33,195 nt of DNA, taken from Sulfuricurvum kujiense (GTDB taxonomy: Bacteria > Campylobacterota > Campylobacteria > Campylobacterales > Sulfurimonadaceae). Within the stretch, counting starts at the first letter, position 1; each line of letters starts with the position of its first letter. The position numbers and the translations under genes are program-made. Where the stretch lies: NCBI GenBank assembly GCA_002742695.1, contig DLUI01000063.1:1-33195 (forward strand). The letters run 5' to 3'. This document shows positions 15,484 to 24,958 of the stretch, piece after piece. The notes beneath the pieces were generated by a model that worked only from the letters and a program-made list of their open reading frames with translations, was not told where the DNA came from and did not search any database.

Positions 15484-15699
15484 ATGAGACTCGAACAACT
15501 TACTGCAAAAGCACTTGAAACTGCAAATATCGACCGTTACCAATTGGCTATCGCCGTTGCAAAACGCTCAGAAGAGCTTCTAAACGGAGCAACTACTAAA
15601 CTTAACGTCGATGTAAAAAAAGCTAAAACGGCTGATATCGCTTTGATGGAGATTGCCGAAGGGTATATCACGATCAAAGGTTTCGTAGACAAAGACTAA
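15484..15699 (+). CDS. rpoZ: RNA polymerase omega subunit
   Basis: The omega subunit helps fold the beta' subunit and assemble RNA polymerase. The 71-residue protein reads RLEQLTAKALE, then NIDRYQLAIAVAKRSEELLN with the conserved AVAKRSEELL helix. AAAGGATC lies before ATG 15484. Its position directly before spoT is the usual arrangement in many proteobacteria and links transcription machinery with ppGpp signalling. Confidence 0.95.
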   Translation: MRLEQLTAKALETANIDRYQLAIAVAKRSEELLNGATTKLNVDVKKAKTADIALMEIAEGYITIKGFVDKD

Positions 15700-15720
15700 T
15701 TTTACTAAAAAGCGGCATCA

Positions 15721-17880
15721 TTGAATACCATCGACATAGAAAACGTAATCGGAATCAATGATGTTGAGGGTGCGATAGCACACCTCTATAAACATATCCC
15801 TACGTCTGCTGCAATCCAAAATGCCCTTACCTTTTCACAACAAGCCCATCAAGGACAGTTTCGTAAAAGCGGTGAAGCCTATATCGTCCATCCGGTTTTA
15901 GTCGCATCGATTGTTGCTAATATAACCGGAGATGAAGCGATGGTTATTGCCGCGCTTTTACACGACGTGGTTGAAGATACCCATATCGGTATTGATGAAA
16001 TCGCACGCGATTACGGTGATGATGTTGCCCATTTGGTTGAGGGGTTAACGAAGATTGATACGATTCGTGATGCCCAGCTCATCCCTTCGAACTCCGATGA
16101 AAAACTGGTCGTTTCGGCACTCTCGTTTCGAAAAATGTTGATTGCCTCGATTGAAGATGTTCGAGTCTTGGTCGTTAAACTGTGCGATCGTCTTCACAAT
16201 ATGCTTACCCTTGAAGCGTTGGCTCCAATCAAACAGCACCGCATTGCTGAAGAGACATTGGTCGTTTATGCTCCGATTGCAAGCCGTTTGGGTATCTCAT
16301 ATCTTAAAAATCTCTTGGAGGATTTGAGTTTTAAATACCTTTTTAGTGAAGAGAAACAAGCAATTGATATGTATTTCGAGGAAAACTTTCGATCTATCAA
16401 TGCAAGGTTGAGCGATTTTTGCGAAAAATTGACCAAAATGATGTTAGAAAACGGCTTTAATGAAGATGACTTTGAAATCCTCAGCCGTGTCAAACACCAT
16501 TATTCGATCTATCTTAAAATGCAGCGAAAAGGGATCAGCATTGATGAGATACTTGATCTTTTGGCGGTACGGATATTGGTGAAGAAACCGATCGACTGCT
16601 ACCGTGTTTTAGGGCTGGTTCATCTCAATTTTCAGCCCCTCTCTTCCCGTTTCAAAGATTACATTTCGATCCCGAAAGAGAACGGATATCAGACGCTTCA
16701 CACGTCGGTTTTTGATTCAACGGCAATTTTTGAAGTACAGATTCGTACCTATGAGATGCACAAAACAGCGGAACTCGGGGTTGCGGCGCATTGGAAATAC
16801 AAAAGCGGCGGGAACAACCCGATCAGCCTTGATTGGCTCCATAATCTTCAGTACCAAAATGAATCGGTCGAAGCCTTTTACGAACTGATCAAAAATGATC
16901 TTTTCAGCGAAGATATCAGTGTCTTTTCTCCGAAAGGAAAACCTTTCACCCTCCCTCGCGGAGCGGTGGCTCTTGATTTTGCGTATGCGGTTCATACCGA
17001 AATCGGTGACACTGCAGAGGGGTGTTTGATTAACAAAGAGAAAGCCTCCCTTTTAAATGAGCTTCATAACGGAGATATCGTTAAAATTACGACGGGATCG
17101 AAAAAAATCAATCGATGCAGTTGGATTGACGCCGTCAAAACCTCCCGAGCCAAAGCCAGCATGCGGGCGAATTGTAACCAGCGGATCAAAGCGATTGATA
17201 CCGAAACGGGGATGAATATTTTGAGTACCGTCTTTAATATGGATCCGGTACGACTTGAAGAGCTGTTTGCCCAAACTCATTTAGAAGAGCAACGTCACCG
17301 AATCCCTAGCGAACTTGATTTGCTTAAAGAGACGGTTAACCGTTTCGCGCTGGAGATAGGTGAGAACAACCGCATCAGTGCCTTTTTATCCCGTAACCGT
17401 TTTAGGCTGAAACCGTATGTTTTTGCATCGTTGGAAATCTATGCTGCCAGCAGTGTCGGTGATGCCGTATTTGACTACTGTTGTCATCCGAAAACAGGGG
17501 ATGAAATTGTCGCTTTTTTACAGCAGGGGAAAGCGCATATTCACCATAAAATGTGTAAAAATGCGGCAGGGATGATCGATCGCAGAGAACCGATGGTTTT
17601 TGTGCGATGGAGAGCGCAGCACTATTTCCGCTACCACCTTATCATCAGTATGCAAAGTGCGAAAGGCTCTCTCGCCGATTTGCTCACCTATATGGCCAAA
17701 ATGGGTGCCGATATCAACTCTATTGAACTCGGAAAAGAGAAATCAGAACATACGCAATACTGCGAAATGGAGTTTCAAACTCTCGAACCCGATATTAACC
17801 GCCTTCGCTCCAAATTGGAGAAAAAAGGGAAAATCATACAATTTTTTCGGACGGATGATGCGTACCGAAGCCAAGGATAA
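15721..17880 (+). CDS. spoT: Bifunctional (p)ppGpp synthetase/hydrolase
   Basis: A 719-residue RelA/SpoT homologue that makes and degrades the alarmone (p)ppGpp; Campylobacterota usually carry only this one long RSH. The HD hydrolase domain is intact, with H57 and H81-D82 in ALLHDVVEDT, then LCDRLHNM. The synthetase domain has RFKDYISIPKENGYQTLHTS and FEVQIRTYEMHKTAELGVAA. A TGS domain (from about residue 398, ISVFSPKGKPFTLPRG) and a C-terminal ACT domain (about 640-715) follow. The start is TTG 15721: no in-frame ATG occurs until about residue 73, inside the HD domain. There is no good ribosome site, so translation may depend on rpoZ, 21 bases upstream. Confidence 0.96.
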   Translation: MNTIDIENVIGINDVEGAIAHLYKHIPTSAAIQNALTFSQQAHQGQFRKSGEAYIVHPVLVASIVANITGDEAMVIAALLHDVVEDTHIGIDEIARDYGDDVAHLVEGLTKIDTIRDAQLIPSNSDEKLVVSALSFRKMLIASIEDVRVLVVKLCDRLHNMLTLEALAPIKQHRIAEETLVVYAPIASRLGISYLKNLLEDLSFKYLFSEEKQAIDMYFEENFRSINARLSDFCEKLTKMMLENGFNEDDFEILSRVKHHYSIYLKMQRKGISIDEILDLLAVRILVKKPIDCYRVLGLVHLNFQPLSSRFKDYISIPKENGYQTLHTSVFDSTAIFEVQIRTYEMHKTAELGVAAHWKYKSGGNNPISLDWLHNLQYQNESVEAFYELIKNDLFSEDISVFSPKGKPFTLPRGAVALDFAYAVHTEIGDTAEGCLINKEKASLLNELHNGDIVKITTGSKKINRCSWIDAVKTSRAKASMRANCNQRIKAIDTETGMNILSTVFNMDPVRLEELFAQTHLEEQRHRIPSELDLLKETVNRFALEIGENNRISAFLSRNRFRLKPYVFASLEIYAASSVGDAVFDYCCHPKTGDEIVAFLQQGKAHIHHKMCKNAAGMIDRREPMVFVRWRAQHYFRYHLIISMQSAKGSLADLLTYMAKMGADINSIELGKEKSEHTQYCEMEFQTLEPDINRLRSKLEKKGKIIQFFRTDDAYRSQG

Positions 17881-17883
17881 ACC

Positions 17884-19086
17884 ATGATACAAACAGCATT
17901 ACGTGAAATACGACGAGGAACCGCCGAAATTATTGATGAAGCACGTTTAGAGACCCTTCTCAAAAATTGGTTTGAAAAAAAAGAAACATATACCGTTAAA
18001 GCGGGGTTTGATCCGACTGCTCCCGATTTGCATTTGGGACATACCGTCTTGCTCCAAAAACTTGCTGCATTTCAAAAATTCGGGGGGCATATTCAGTTTT
18101 TGATCGGGGATTTTACCGCACAAATCGGTGATCCAACAGGGAAAAGTGAAACCCGTAAAAAGTTGCTTCCGGCGCAGATTCAAGAGAATGCTCAAAGCTA
18201 TAAAACGCAAGTATTTAAAATTCTCGATCCCGAAAAGACAACCGTTGTTTTCAATGCCGATTGGATCAATCCGCTCGGTGCGGCAGGGATGCTGGAACTT
18301 ACAACGACCTATAATGTGGCACGTATGTTGGAGCGAGACGATTTCGACAAACGGCATAAAGCGGGAATCTCGATCTCCATTAGCGAATTTTTGTACCCGT
18401 TGCTCCAAGGGTATGACAGTGTCCATTTGAAAAGTGACGTTGAGATCGGCGGAACGGATCAAAAATTCAACCTTCTGATGGGTCGCCATTTACAGCGGGT
18501 GTATGAGATCGGAAAAGAACAAAGTGTCCTTATGATGCCGATTCTCGAAGGTCTTGACGGTGTTCAAAAGATGTCCAAATCATTGGGGAACTACATCGCC
18601 GTAGCCGATGAGCCAAACGAGATGTTTGGAAAAATCCTCAGCATTAGCGATATCTTGATGTGGCGTTATTATGAACTCTTAAGCACTAAAAGCTTGGATG
18701 AAATTGAAGCGCTTAAAGTCGGAGTGGAAAACGGAACTCTGCATCCGAAAAAAGTAAAAGAGGCGTTAGCCCTTGAAATCACGGCGCGGTTCCATTCCGA
18801 GGAAGCGGCATTAGGTGCCCAAACGGAGTTTGAGCGTGTCCATGCCCAAAGCGAAATCCCGAGCGAAATGGATGAATTTACTACAGAGGCTCCGATCTGG
18901 ATTGCGAAAGCACTGGTCGATTGTGCTCTTAGCCCTTCTACTTCACAAGCACGTCGGGAGATTAAGCAAGGCTCTGTTAAAATCGACCAAAATAAACTAA
19001 GCGATGAGCAATACCAACTTGAAGCGGGTGAATACATCCTTCAAGTGGGAAAACGAAAATTTGCGCGATTAAAGGTAACCCAATGA
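17884..19086 (+). CDS. tyrS: Tyrosyl-tRNA synthetase
   Basis: Charges tRNA-Tyr with tyrosine. The 400-residue class I enzyme shows the HIGH-type signature in [15 protein letters not shown], the KMSKS loop in [13 protein letters not shown], and a C-terminal S4 RNA-binding domain (about 335-400, [19 protein letters not shown]). The gene starts three bases after the spoT stop and overlaps the next gene by four bases (ATGA at 19083), so translation is coupled. Confidence 0.97.
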   Translation: MIQTALREIRRGTAEIIDEARLETLLKNWFEKKETYTVKAGFDPTAPDLHLGHTVLLQKLAAFQKFGGHIQFLIGDFTAQIGDPTGKSETRKKLLPAQIQENAQSYKTQVFKILDPEKTTVVFNADWINPLGAAGMLELTTTYNVARMLERDDFDKRHKAGISISISEFLYPLLQGYDSVHLKSDVEIGGTDQKFNLLMGRHLQRVYEIGKEQSVLMMPILEGLDGVQKMSKSLGNYIAVADEPNEMFGKILSISDILMWRYYELLSTKSLDEIEALKVGVENGTLHPKKVKEALALEITARFHSEEAALGAQTEFERVHAQSEIPSEMDEFTTEAPIWIAKALVDCALSPSTSQARREIKQGSVKIDQNKLSDEQYQLEAGEYILQVGKRKFARLKVTQ

Positions 19087-20174
19087 GTTTCAAACCAATT
19101 AAAATCGGTAAGCATACCATTAAAATTCCTATCGTTCAGGGAGGAATGGGTGTCGGAATCAGCTGGGATCGCCTTGCGGGAGCGGTCTCTTCTGAAGGAG
19201 GACTAGGTGTCATTAGCTCCGTCGGTACGGGATATTATGAAGATAAAGTGCATGCGAATAAACTGATTGCTAACCGCCCGTTGGATGCGGAGAATTTTTA
19301 CTCCAAAAAAGGGCTTGAGGCAATTGTCAAAAATGCCCGAAAAATCTGTGGTGATGCCCCTTTGGCGTGTAACATTTTGTATGCGATCAACGATTATGGC
19401 CGAGTCGTAACCGATGCGTGTGAAGCGGGAATTGATATCATCATTACCGGTGCAGGATTACCGACTAATATGCCTGAATTTACGGCGGATTATCCCGATG
19501 TTGCACTGGTTCCGATCGTCTCCTCTCCTAAAGCGCTCTCTATTATCTGCAAACGATGGCAAAAACGGTACAACCGTCTCCCTGATGCCGTTATACTTGA
19601 GGGACCTCTCAGCGGCGGACATCAAGGGTTCACGTATGAGCAATGTGCGATGGAAGAGTATCAGCTGGAAAATCTTGTCGCTCCCGTCGTAGAAGAGGCG
19701 GCGTTGTGGGGAAATATCCCCGTTATCGCAGCGGGGGGAATCTGGGATAAAAATGATATTGATGCAATGATGGCATTGGGGGCTAGCGGAGTACAGATGG
19801 GAACACGCTTTATCGGTACATTCGAGTGCGATGCCCATGATAATTTCAAAGAGGTTCTCCTCGCAGCCAAAGAGGAAGATATCACATTGATGAAATCGCC
19901 GGTCGGTTATCCGGCGCGCGGAGTTCGTACCCATTTACGCGATCTTATCGATACCCGCACGGGTCCCTCTATCAAATGTATCTCTAACTGTGTCGCTCCG
20001 TGTAATCGCGGCGTCGAAGCCAAAGAGGTCGGTTTTTGTATCGCCGATCGTCTGAGCGATGCGTATCTTGGTGATAAAGAGCTTGGTTTGTTCTTTTCAG
20101 GAAGCAACGGCTACCGTATCGATAAAATTATCTCCGTCAAAGAGTTGATGGAAAAACTAACCCACGGGGAGTGA
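19083..20174 (+). CDS. Nitronate monooxygenase-like flavoprotein
   Basis: A 363-residue FMN TIM-barrel protein of the nitronate monooxygenase/FabK family, whose members oxidise nitronates or reduce enoyl-ACP. Seen: [40 protein letters not shown], the H180 motif LSGGHQG, and the phosphate loop [20 protein letters not shown] with VQMGTRF. An unusual C-terminal set of cysteines (C299, C303, C307, C319) lies in [13 protein letters not shown] and could bind a metal or cluster. It overlaps tyrS and the amidase gene by four bases each. Family placement is safe; the substrate is not known, and a fatty-acid role is possible. Confidence 0.88.
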   Translation: MSFKPIKIGKHTIKIPIVQGGMGVGISWDRLAGAVSSEGGLGVISSVGTGYYEDKVHANKLIANRPLDAENFYSKKGLEAIVKNARKICGDAPLACNILYAINDYGRVVTDACEAGIDIIITGAGLPTNMPEFTADYPDVALVPIVSSPKALSIICKRWQKRYNRLPDAVILEGPLSGGHQGFTYEQCAMEEYQLENLVAPVVEEAALWGNIPVIAAGGIWDKNDIDAMMALGASGVQMGTRFIGTFECDAHDNFKEVLLAAKEEDITLMKSPVGYPARGVRTHLRDLIDTRTGPSIKCISNCVAPCNRGVEAKEVGFCIADRLSDAYLGDKELGLFFSGSNGYRIDKIISVKELMEKLTHGE

Positions 20175-21745
20175 GCTTCACCTTGCTGAACCGATTTTTC
20201 TTCCTTGCTATTGTCTGTTTTACCTCTCTTATGGGTGCCATCGACACGGATCGTTTGGAATCGGCTAAAAAAGCGTTGGCAAGCAATGATGAGATTGAGC
20301 AGTTTCGGGGATACAATGAATTTAAAACCCTCTATCTGCGTGCGATTTTGGATAAAGATGCCCCTGTTGCTCTAGAAGCACTAGAGGGGATCGTTCAAGG
20401 GGGAGAGAAACTCGGCATTGATGTCCGTAAATATCAAACCGATTTGGCAAAACTCAAAAAAAATACTCCTAGCGCAAAACCGCTGATGGTCACGGAAAAA
20501 ACACCGACTTCTCCGCTCCCCTCGGTAATATATGATAAAACCTTCAAACCGGCTCTTGTCGCCAGTAAATTTTCGACCCCTGAACCGGAAAAAATGATCA
20601 AATCCGACCCCATACTCCCTAAAAATGAAATCACGATGACGATGCGTCATAGACTTTTGGATACCTCTTGGAAAGATAACGGACTGATATTGGTATTTGA
20701 CAGTGAGATTAAACCCTCAGAAGTCCGAATGTCGAAAATCCTCGAAACCGATAAAAAGCGATTTCGATATATTATGGATATTGACTCTTCGACCCTTTCA
20801 AAAACCCAGACGTTGGAGCATCAAAGTATTAACCGGATCATAATGGCACAATTTGATGCCAAAACACTCCGTGTGGTGATTGAACATAATCAACCTATCT
20901 CGATTAAGACTACTCCTAAGGGTTCAACGCTCTATATCGATCTTTCCCTAGAACCCCCTAAAACTACCCCTCCACTTGCAACCGCTCCGGTTAAAGAAGA
21001 GGTGCAAGAACCTTTGCAATTGTCGGCCCTTCCTCCCCTCGTGACTGTCACTCCACGTGATCGAAGCAAAAAGATTATCGTGATCGATCCGGGGCATGGG
21101 GGAAAAGACAGCGGAGCTGTCGGTAACGGGTTTATGGAAAAAGAGATTGTGTTAGGGATATCAAAACAGCTCTCAGAAAAACTCCGTGCAATGGGGTATA
21201 CCGTTTATATGACACGTAGTAATGATGTTTTTATTGAACTGAAAGATAGAACAAAGTTTGCCAATGATAAAGAAGCGGACCTTTTTGTATCGGTGCATGC
21301 GAACTCTATCCCGAAAACCTCTGATCCTCTTGCGGCACAAGGGCTTGAGACCTATTTTCTCTCACCGACTCGGAGTGAGAGATCGATGCGGGTTGCGGCG
21401 TTGGAAAACTCTGAAGATATGGAAGAGATGGGAGAATACGGTAAGCTCAGTTTTTTGAGCTTTTTGAACAAAGAGAAAATCATCGCTTCGAATAAACTGG
21501 CTATTGATTTGCAAAAAGGGATGTTCAGCAATCTGCGTAAACAATTTCCGAATGTTCATGATAACGGTGTTCGAGAAGCCCCTTTTTGGGTTCTAGTCGG
21601 GGCTCAAATGCCGGCGGTATTGCTAGAAGTGGGATATATCAGTCATCCTGAAGAGTCCACACGCATCGCTGATGAGAAATATCAACGATGGCTTGTAGAG
21701 GGCTTAATGGAAGGGATCGGGCGGTACTTCGCCAATAACAGTTAG
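20171..21745 (+). CDS. amiC: N-acetylmuramoyl-L-alanine amidase (AmiC type)
   Basis: Cleaves the bond between N-acetylmuramic acid and the peptide stem of peptidoglycan in the periplasm, typically for cell separation. The 524-residue protein starts with a signal peptide (LLNRFFFLAIVCFTSLMGA). An AMIN-like beta domain (about 155-260) and a linker follow, then the zinc amidase_3 domain from about 300. Zinc and catalytic motifs are visible: IDPGHGGKDSGA, MEKEIVL, VSVHANSI and the final VLLEVGYISHPEE. The start is GTG 20171, overlapping the previous stop (GTGA). The stop overlaps that of convergent galU by three bases. The symbol follows domain order; AmiA or AmiB would be equally defensible. Confidence 0.92.
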   Translation: MSFTLLNRFFFLAIVCFTSLMGAIDTDRLESAKKALASNDEIEQFRGYNEFKTLYLRAILDKDAPVALEALEGIVQGGEKLGIDVRKYQTDLAKLKKNTPSAKPLMVTEKTPTSPLPSVIYDKTFKPALVASKFSTPEPEKMIKSDPILPKNEITMTMRHRLLDTSWKDNGLILVFDSEIKPSEVRMSKILETDKKRFRYIMDIDSSTLSKTQTLEHQSINRIIMAQFDAKTLRVVIEHNQPISIKTTPKGSTLYIDLSLEPPKTTPPLATAPVKEEVQEPLQLSALPPLVTVTPRDRSKKIIVIDPGHGGKDSGAVGNGFMEKEIVLGISKQLSEKLRAMGYTVYMTRSNDVFIELKDRTKFANDKEADLFVSVHANSIPKTSDPLAAQGLETYFLSPTRSERSMRVAALENSEDMEEMGEYGKLSFLSFLNKEKIIASNKLAIDLQKGMFSNLRKQFPNVHDNGVREAPFWVLVGAQMPAVLLEVGYISHPEESTRIADEKYQRWLVEGLMEGIGRYFANNS

Positions 21746-22566
21746 ATTTTACTTTTCTCGTAAAAGTAGTTGGTGGCTTCAACAAACCCTTCGACACTTC
21801 CGCAGTCAAAACGTTTCCCTTTAAACTTATAGGCTAAAACCATCCCTTTTTGTGCTTGTGTCATAAGGGCATCGGTGATTTGAATCTCGCCCCCTTTACC
21901 GGCGGGGGTATTCTCAATTATGCCGAATATATCGGGAGTGAGGATATAGCGTCCGATGATAGCAAGGTTGCTAGGTGCAACAGATGGATCGGGTTTTTCG
22001 ACCATGTTGGAGATCATATACACCCCCTCTTCGATCTCTTTCCCCTCTATGATACCGTAGCGGTTGGTATGGCTTGGATCAATCTCTTCAATGGCGACGA
22101 TGGAACATTTGTATTTGTTAAACAATTCAACCATTTGAGAAAGGACACTGCGGTCTCCGTTTCCGTCACATAGGTCATCGGCGAGGATAACGGCAAACGG
22201 CTCATTCCCGATGAGTGTCTCACCTGTGAGGATCGCATGTCCCAACCCCTTCATTTCATTTTGACGTGTATAGGAGAAGGTACATTGATCGATAAGAGAA
22301 CGAATCTCAGTGAGGTAGTGTTCTTTATCACTTCCTTTAATCTGATGTTCAAGTTCGTAGCTGACATCAAAATGATCTTCCAATGCCCGTTTTCCCCGTC
22401 CTGTTACGATAGCCATCGTATGCATTCCCGCTTCAACCGCCTCTTCGACACCGTATTGGATGAGAGGTTTGGTGAGTACCGGCAACATCTCTTTCGGCAT
22501 TGCTTTGGTTGCAGGTAAAAATCGGGTTCCGTAGCCTGCAGCAGGGAAAAGGCATTTTTTAATCAT
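21742..22566 (-). CDS. galU: UTP-glucose-1-phosphate uridylyltransferase
   Basis: Makes UDP-glucose from UTP and glucose-1-phosphate for envelope sugars. The 274 residues match GalU. The nucleotide-binding signature PAAGYGTRFLPATKAMPKEM followed by LPVLTKP stands at the N-terminus; later come GLGHAIL, ILADDLCD, VEKPDPS and GGEIQITDA. GGAG lies six bases before ATG 22566. It converges on the amidase gene and is divergent from the small secreted protein. Confidence 0.97.
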   Translation of the reverse strand: MIKKCLFPAAGYGTRFLPATKAMPKEMLPVLTKPLIQYGVEEAVEAGMHTMAIVTGRGKRALEDHFDVSYELEHQIKGSDKEHYLTEIRSLIDQCTFSYTRQNEMKGLGHAILTGETLIGNEPFAVILADDLCDGNGDRSVLSQMVELFNKYKCSIVAIEEIDPSHTNRYGIIEGKEIEEGVYMISNMVEKPDPSVAPSNLAIIGRYILTPDIFGIIENTPAGKGGEIQITDALMTQAQKGMVLAYKFKGKRFDCGSVEGFVEATNYFYEKSKI

Positions 22567-22610
22567 TGAGACTCCTTAATTATGGGTGATATTTTATCAC
22601 ATTTGTCCGT

Positions 22611-22626
22611 AGTAAATCTGTTTACT
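22611..22626. promoter_or_regulatory. Perfect inverted repeat between galU and a secreted-protein gene
   Basis: AGTAAA-TCTG-TTTACT, 22 bases upstream of the TACAAT box at 22648 and 45 bases from the galU start. The position suits an operator serving either gene. No known regulator is assigned. Confidence 0.3.
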
Positions 22627-22647
22627 ATTTGATTACACAACATAAGA

Positions 22648-22653
22648 TACAAT
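22648..22653 (+). promoter_or_regulatory. -10 box for the small secreted protein
   Basis: TACAAT lies 26 bases before the ATG at 22679, with AAAGGAAAG as the ribosome site between them. Confidence 0.5.
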
Positions 22654-22678
22654 GAGGAATCTCTTATAAAGGAAAGTT

Positions 22679-23305
22679 ATGAAAACAACTATTCGTTTAG
22701 CCCTAATTGCGGGAATTTTAGGCACATCTTTAGGTGCATCAAATTTTGATATCGGCGTTTCCGGTTCAGATCAAGGGATTAATGGATTTACCTTTTCTAT
22801 CGGCGATTATTATCGTGTTCCCTATCAGGAAGTTGTGGTGATTGAACGTTCCATCCCGCGTGATGAGATGAGTGTTGTCTACTTTTTAGCTCGTGAGTCG
22901 CATCGCGATGCCCGATACATTAGCGATTTACGTCTGCGCGGAATCAGCTGGTGGGATATCAGTCTGCGGCTAGGACTTAATCCGCATACGTTGTATGTCG
23001 TGGATACCCATCGTTACCATCAACCTCCTTATGGAAAAGCGTACGGGTATCATAAGGATAAAAAGCACCGTCTTCGTGATGCCGATATTGTCGAGTTGGT
23101 CAATGTCCGCTTCCTCTCCGATTACCATCGCATCAGTGCGGACGAGGTAATAGAGCGACGCCGAAGCGGTGAGCGGTATAATCGGATTGATGAACATTAC
23201 CGAGGGAAAAAGCATTCAAATAACCCTCAAGAGCGAAGAGATGATCGGCGTGATGATCGAAACGGACATGGGGAGAAAGGACACGGTAACCCGCATGAGC
23301 GTTAA
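22679..23305 (+). CDS. Small secreted basic protein, hypothetical
   Basis: A 208-residue protein with a signal peptide (KTTIRLALIAGILGTSLGAS), so probably periplasmic. The middle part is compact and aromatic (FLARESHRDARYISDLRLRG, then SWWDISLRLGL), resembling small helical proteins found near envelope genes, but I do not recognise a named family. The last 40 residues are almost all charged or glycine (RRDDRRDDRNGHGEKGHGN), a low-complexity tail that may bind metal or polyanions. It has its own promoter and is followed by a small hairpin. Confidence 0.75.
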   Translation: MKTTIRLALIAGILGTSLGASNFDIGVSGSDQGINGFTFSIGDYYRVPYQEVVVIERSIPRDEMSVVYFLARESHRDARYISDLRLRGISWWDISLRLGLNPHTLYVVDTHRYHQPPYGKAYGYHKDKKHRLRDADIVELVNVRFLSDYHRISADEVIERRRSGERYNRIDEHYRGKKHSNNPQERRDDRRDDRNGHGEKGHGNPHER

Positions 23306-23332
23306 AATAGTTCAATAATCTCTACAGTACGG

Positions 23333-23351
23333 AGGGATTTCATCCCTGTTT
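23333..23351 (+). terminator. Weak terminator-like hairpin
   Basis: AGGGAT (23333-23338) pairs with ATCCCT (23342-23347) around TTC, followed only by GTTT. It sits 28 bases after the secreted-protein stop; the T run is too short for confidence. Confidence 0.35.
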
Positions 23352-23395
23352 CATGCTATTATAAAGTAACTATTTAATAGAGGAAAAACGGGTGG

Positions 23396-24958
23396 ATGAT
23401 GAACCAAGAACTGACACGTAAAGATCAGCTAAAATCGAAATTAAGAGAGGGCGATCCTACCTACCGCTATTACAAATCAATCTTTCATCTCACCCGCGAT
23501 ATGATCGCGATTAGCGACGGGTATCATATTATAGATGCCAATAAAGCATTTGGCGATTTTTTTTCGGCTTTTGGCGTGGATCTATTTGACTCCGATTTTT
23601 CTCTCTCAAAACAGTTTCTGCAGATAGACAAATACGGGTATGTGTATGAGGGGTATTTGAATACCCCTTGGTTTAAAACAGTCTTGAGGGGTGAAAAAGA
23701 GCACTATAAAGTGGGTATCAGCGCACACGATAAAATCTATACTTTTTCAGTTTCTGTCACTTTATTGGAGCCGAGCGAAGATATTTATGTGATTACCCTC
23801 TCCGATGTCACTGATATGATGAGTTACAAGTGTGTTTTGGAGGAGGGGATCCGTATCAGCACACACGAAAAAGAAGAGACACAGTTCATTCTCTCACAAT
23901 ACTATCAGGCGATCGATGCTTCCAACTTGGTAGCACGATGCAATCTGGATGGGATTATCACCTACGTCAACGACACCCTCTGCGAAACGCTCCATTACAC
24001 ACCCGAAGAGTTAGTCGGACGCAATGTCTCGATTTTCTTTGATCGAAACAGCGAGGTCATGTGTGAAAAAATAGCAGAACAGCAGATCCATAACGGCGAG
24101 ATTTGGAAAGGGGTTCTGAAAAATATGGATAAATACGGGGGGACGCGTTATTTTGCCACTACGATTGTTCCTATTAAAAATCAAGATAATACGATTATTG
24201 AAATCCTCTCAATCCGTCATGATATTTCGGAGATGATGAGTGCCAAAGAAGAAGCGCTTCAATTGCTCGAAGCCAAAACTCAGTTTTTCGATCAGGTATC
24301 CCATGAACTTCGTACCCCTCTCAATGCGATTGTCAATTTTACCGATCAAGCGCTGGAGAGCTATGATGAGATTATTGAGGATGAGGAAAGCCGTGAGCTG
24401 GTCAAAAAATATTTGCAGCGCTCGTATGCCAATGCAGAAAACTTGTTGGAATTGATCAACTCTCTTCTTGATATAGCCAAAATGAAATCGGGAAAAACGG
24501 CTTTTAGGATTGCACCTCACAATGCGGTATCACTTACCCAAGAAGCATTTGAAAATTGTTCAAGTCTCCGAAAAAACAGCACTATCCAGTATGATTTTAA
24601 GTCAACAAAAAGTGTTATCCCGATAGAGTGTGACGGAGTAAAATTTAAACAAATCATCACAAATTTGATCTCTAACGCACTGAAATTTACTTCGGATGGA
24701 AGTGTCGTAGTGCGGGTAGAAGAGAGTCCGGATGCGTGTATCATTGAGATTGAAGACAGCGGAATGGGGATAGCCGAAGATAAGCTCTCTCTCATATTTG
24801 AACCGTTTGCTCAAGTACGCGATCATGGTTTCGGTACGGGATTAGGGCTGAATATCGTCCGTGAGTACGCTGAAGCTATGGATATGTCAGTACATGTTCG
24901 CTCCGAAGTAGGGAGGGGAAGCTGTTTTTCAGTACGAGCCAAATTAAAAGGAAACTGA
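23396..24958 (+). CDS. PAS sensor histidine kinase
   Basis: A 520-residue soluble sensor kinase without membrane segments. It has a PAS-like domain (about 24-145), a clear PAS domain (about 165-280, NLDGIITYVNDTLCETLHYT), the HisKA phosphoacceptor H303 in FDQVSHELRTPLNAIV, and an HATPase domain (about 405-517) with NLISNALKFT, IEDSGMGIAEDKLSLIFEPF and GTGLGLNIV. It would sense a cytoplasmic signal and phosphorylate a response regulator. Two ATGs (23396, 23399) are possible; GGTGG lies just upstream. The giant kinase gene begins on the base after its stop, so the two are cotranscribed. Its partner may be one of the regulators at 30867 or 32367. Confidence 0.93.
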   Translation: MMNQELTRKDQLKSKLREGDPTYRYYKSIFHLTRDMIAISDGYHIIDANKAFGDFFSAFGVDLFDSDFSLSKQFLQIDKYGYVYEGYLNTPWFKTVLRGEKEHYKVGISAHDKIYTFSVSVTLLEPSEDIYVITLSDVTDMMSYKCVLEEGIRISTHEKEETQFILSQYYQAIDASNLVARCNLDGIITYVNDTLCETLHYTPEELVGRNVSIFFDRNSEVMCEKIAEQQIHNGEIWKGVLKNMDKYGGTRYFATTIVPIKNQDNTIIEILSIRHDISEMMSAKEEALQLLEAKTQFFDQVSHELRTPLNAIVNFTDQALESYDEIIEDEESRELVKKYLQRSYANAENLLELINSLLDIAKMKSGKTAFRIAPHNAVSLTQEAFENCSSLRKNSTIQYDFKSTKSVIPIECDGVKFKQIITNLISNALKFTSDGSVVVRVEESPDACIIEIEDSGMGIAEDKLSLIFEPFAQVRDHGFGTGLGLNIVREYAEAMDMSVHVRSEVGRGSCFSVRAKLKGN

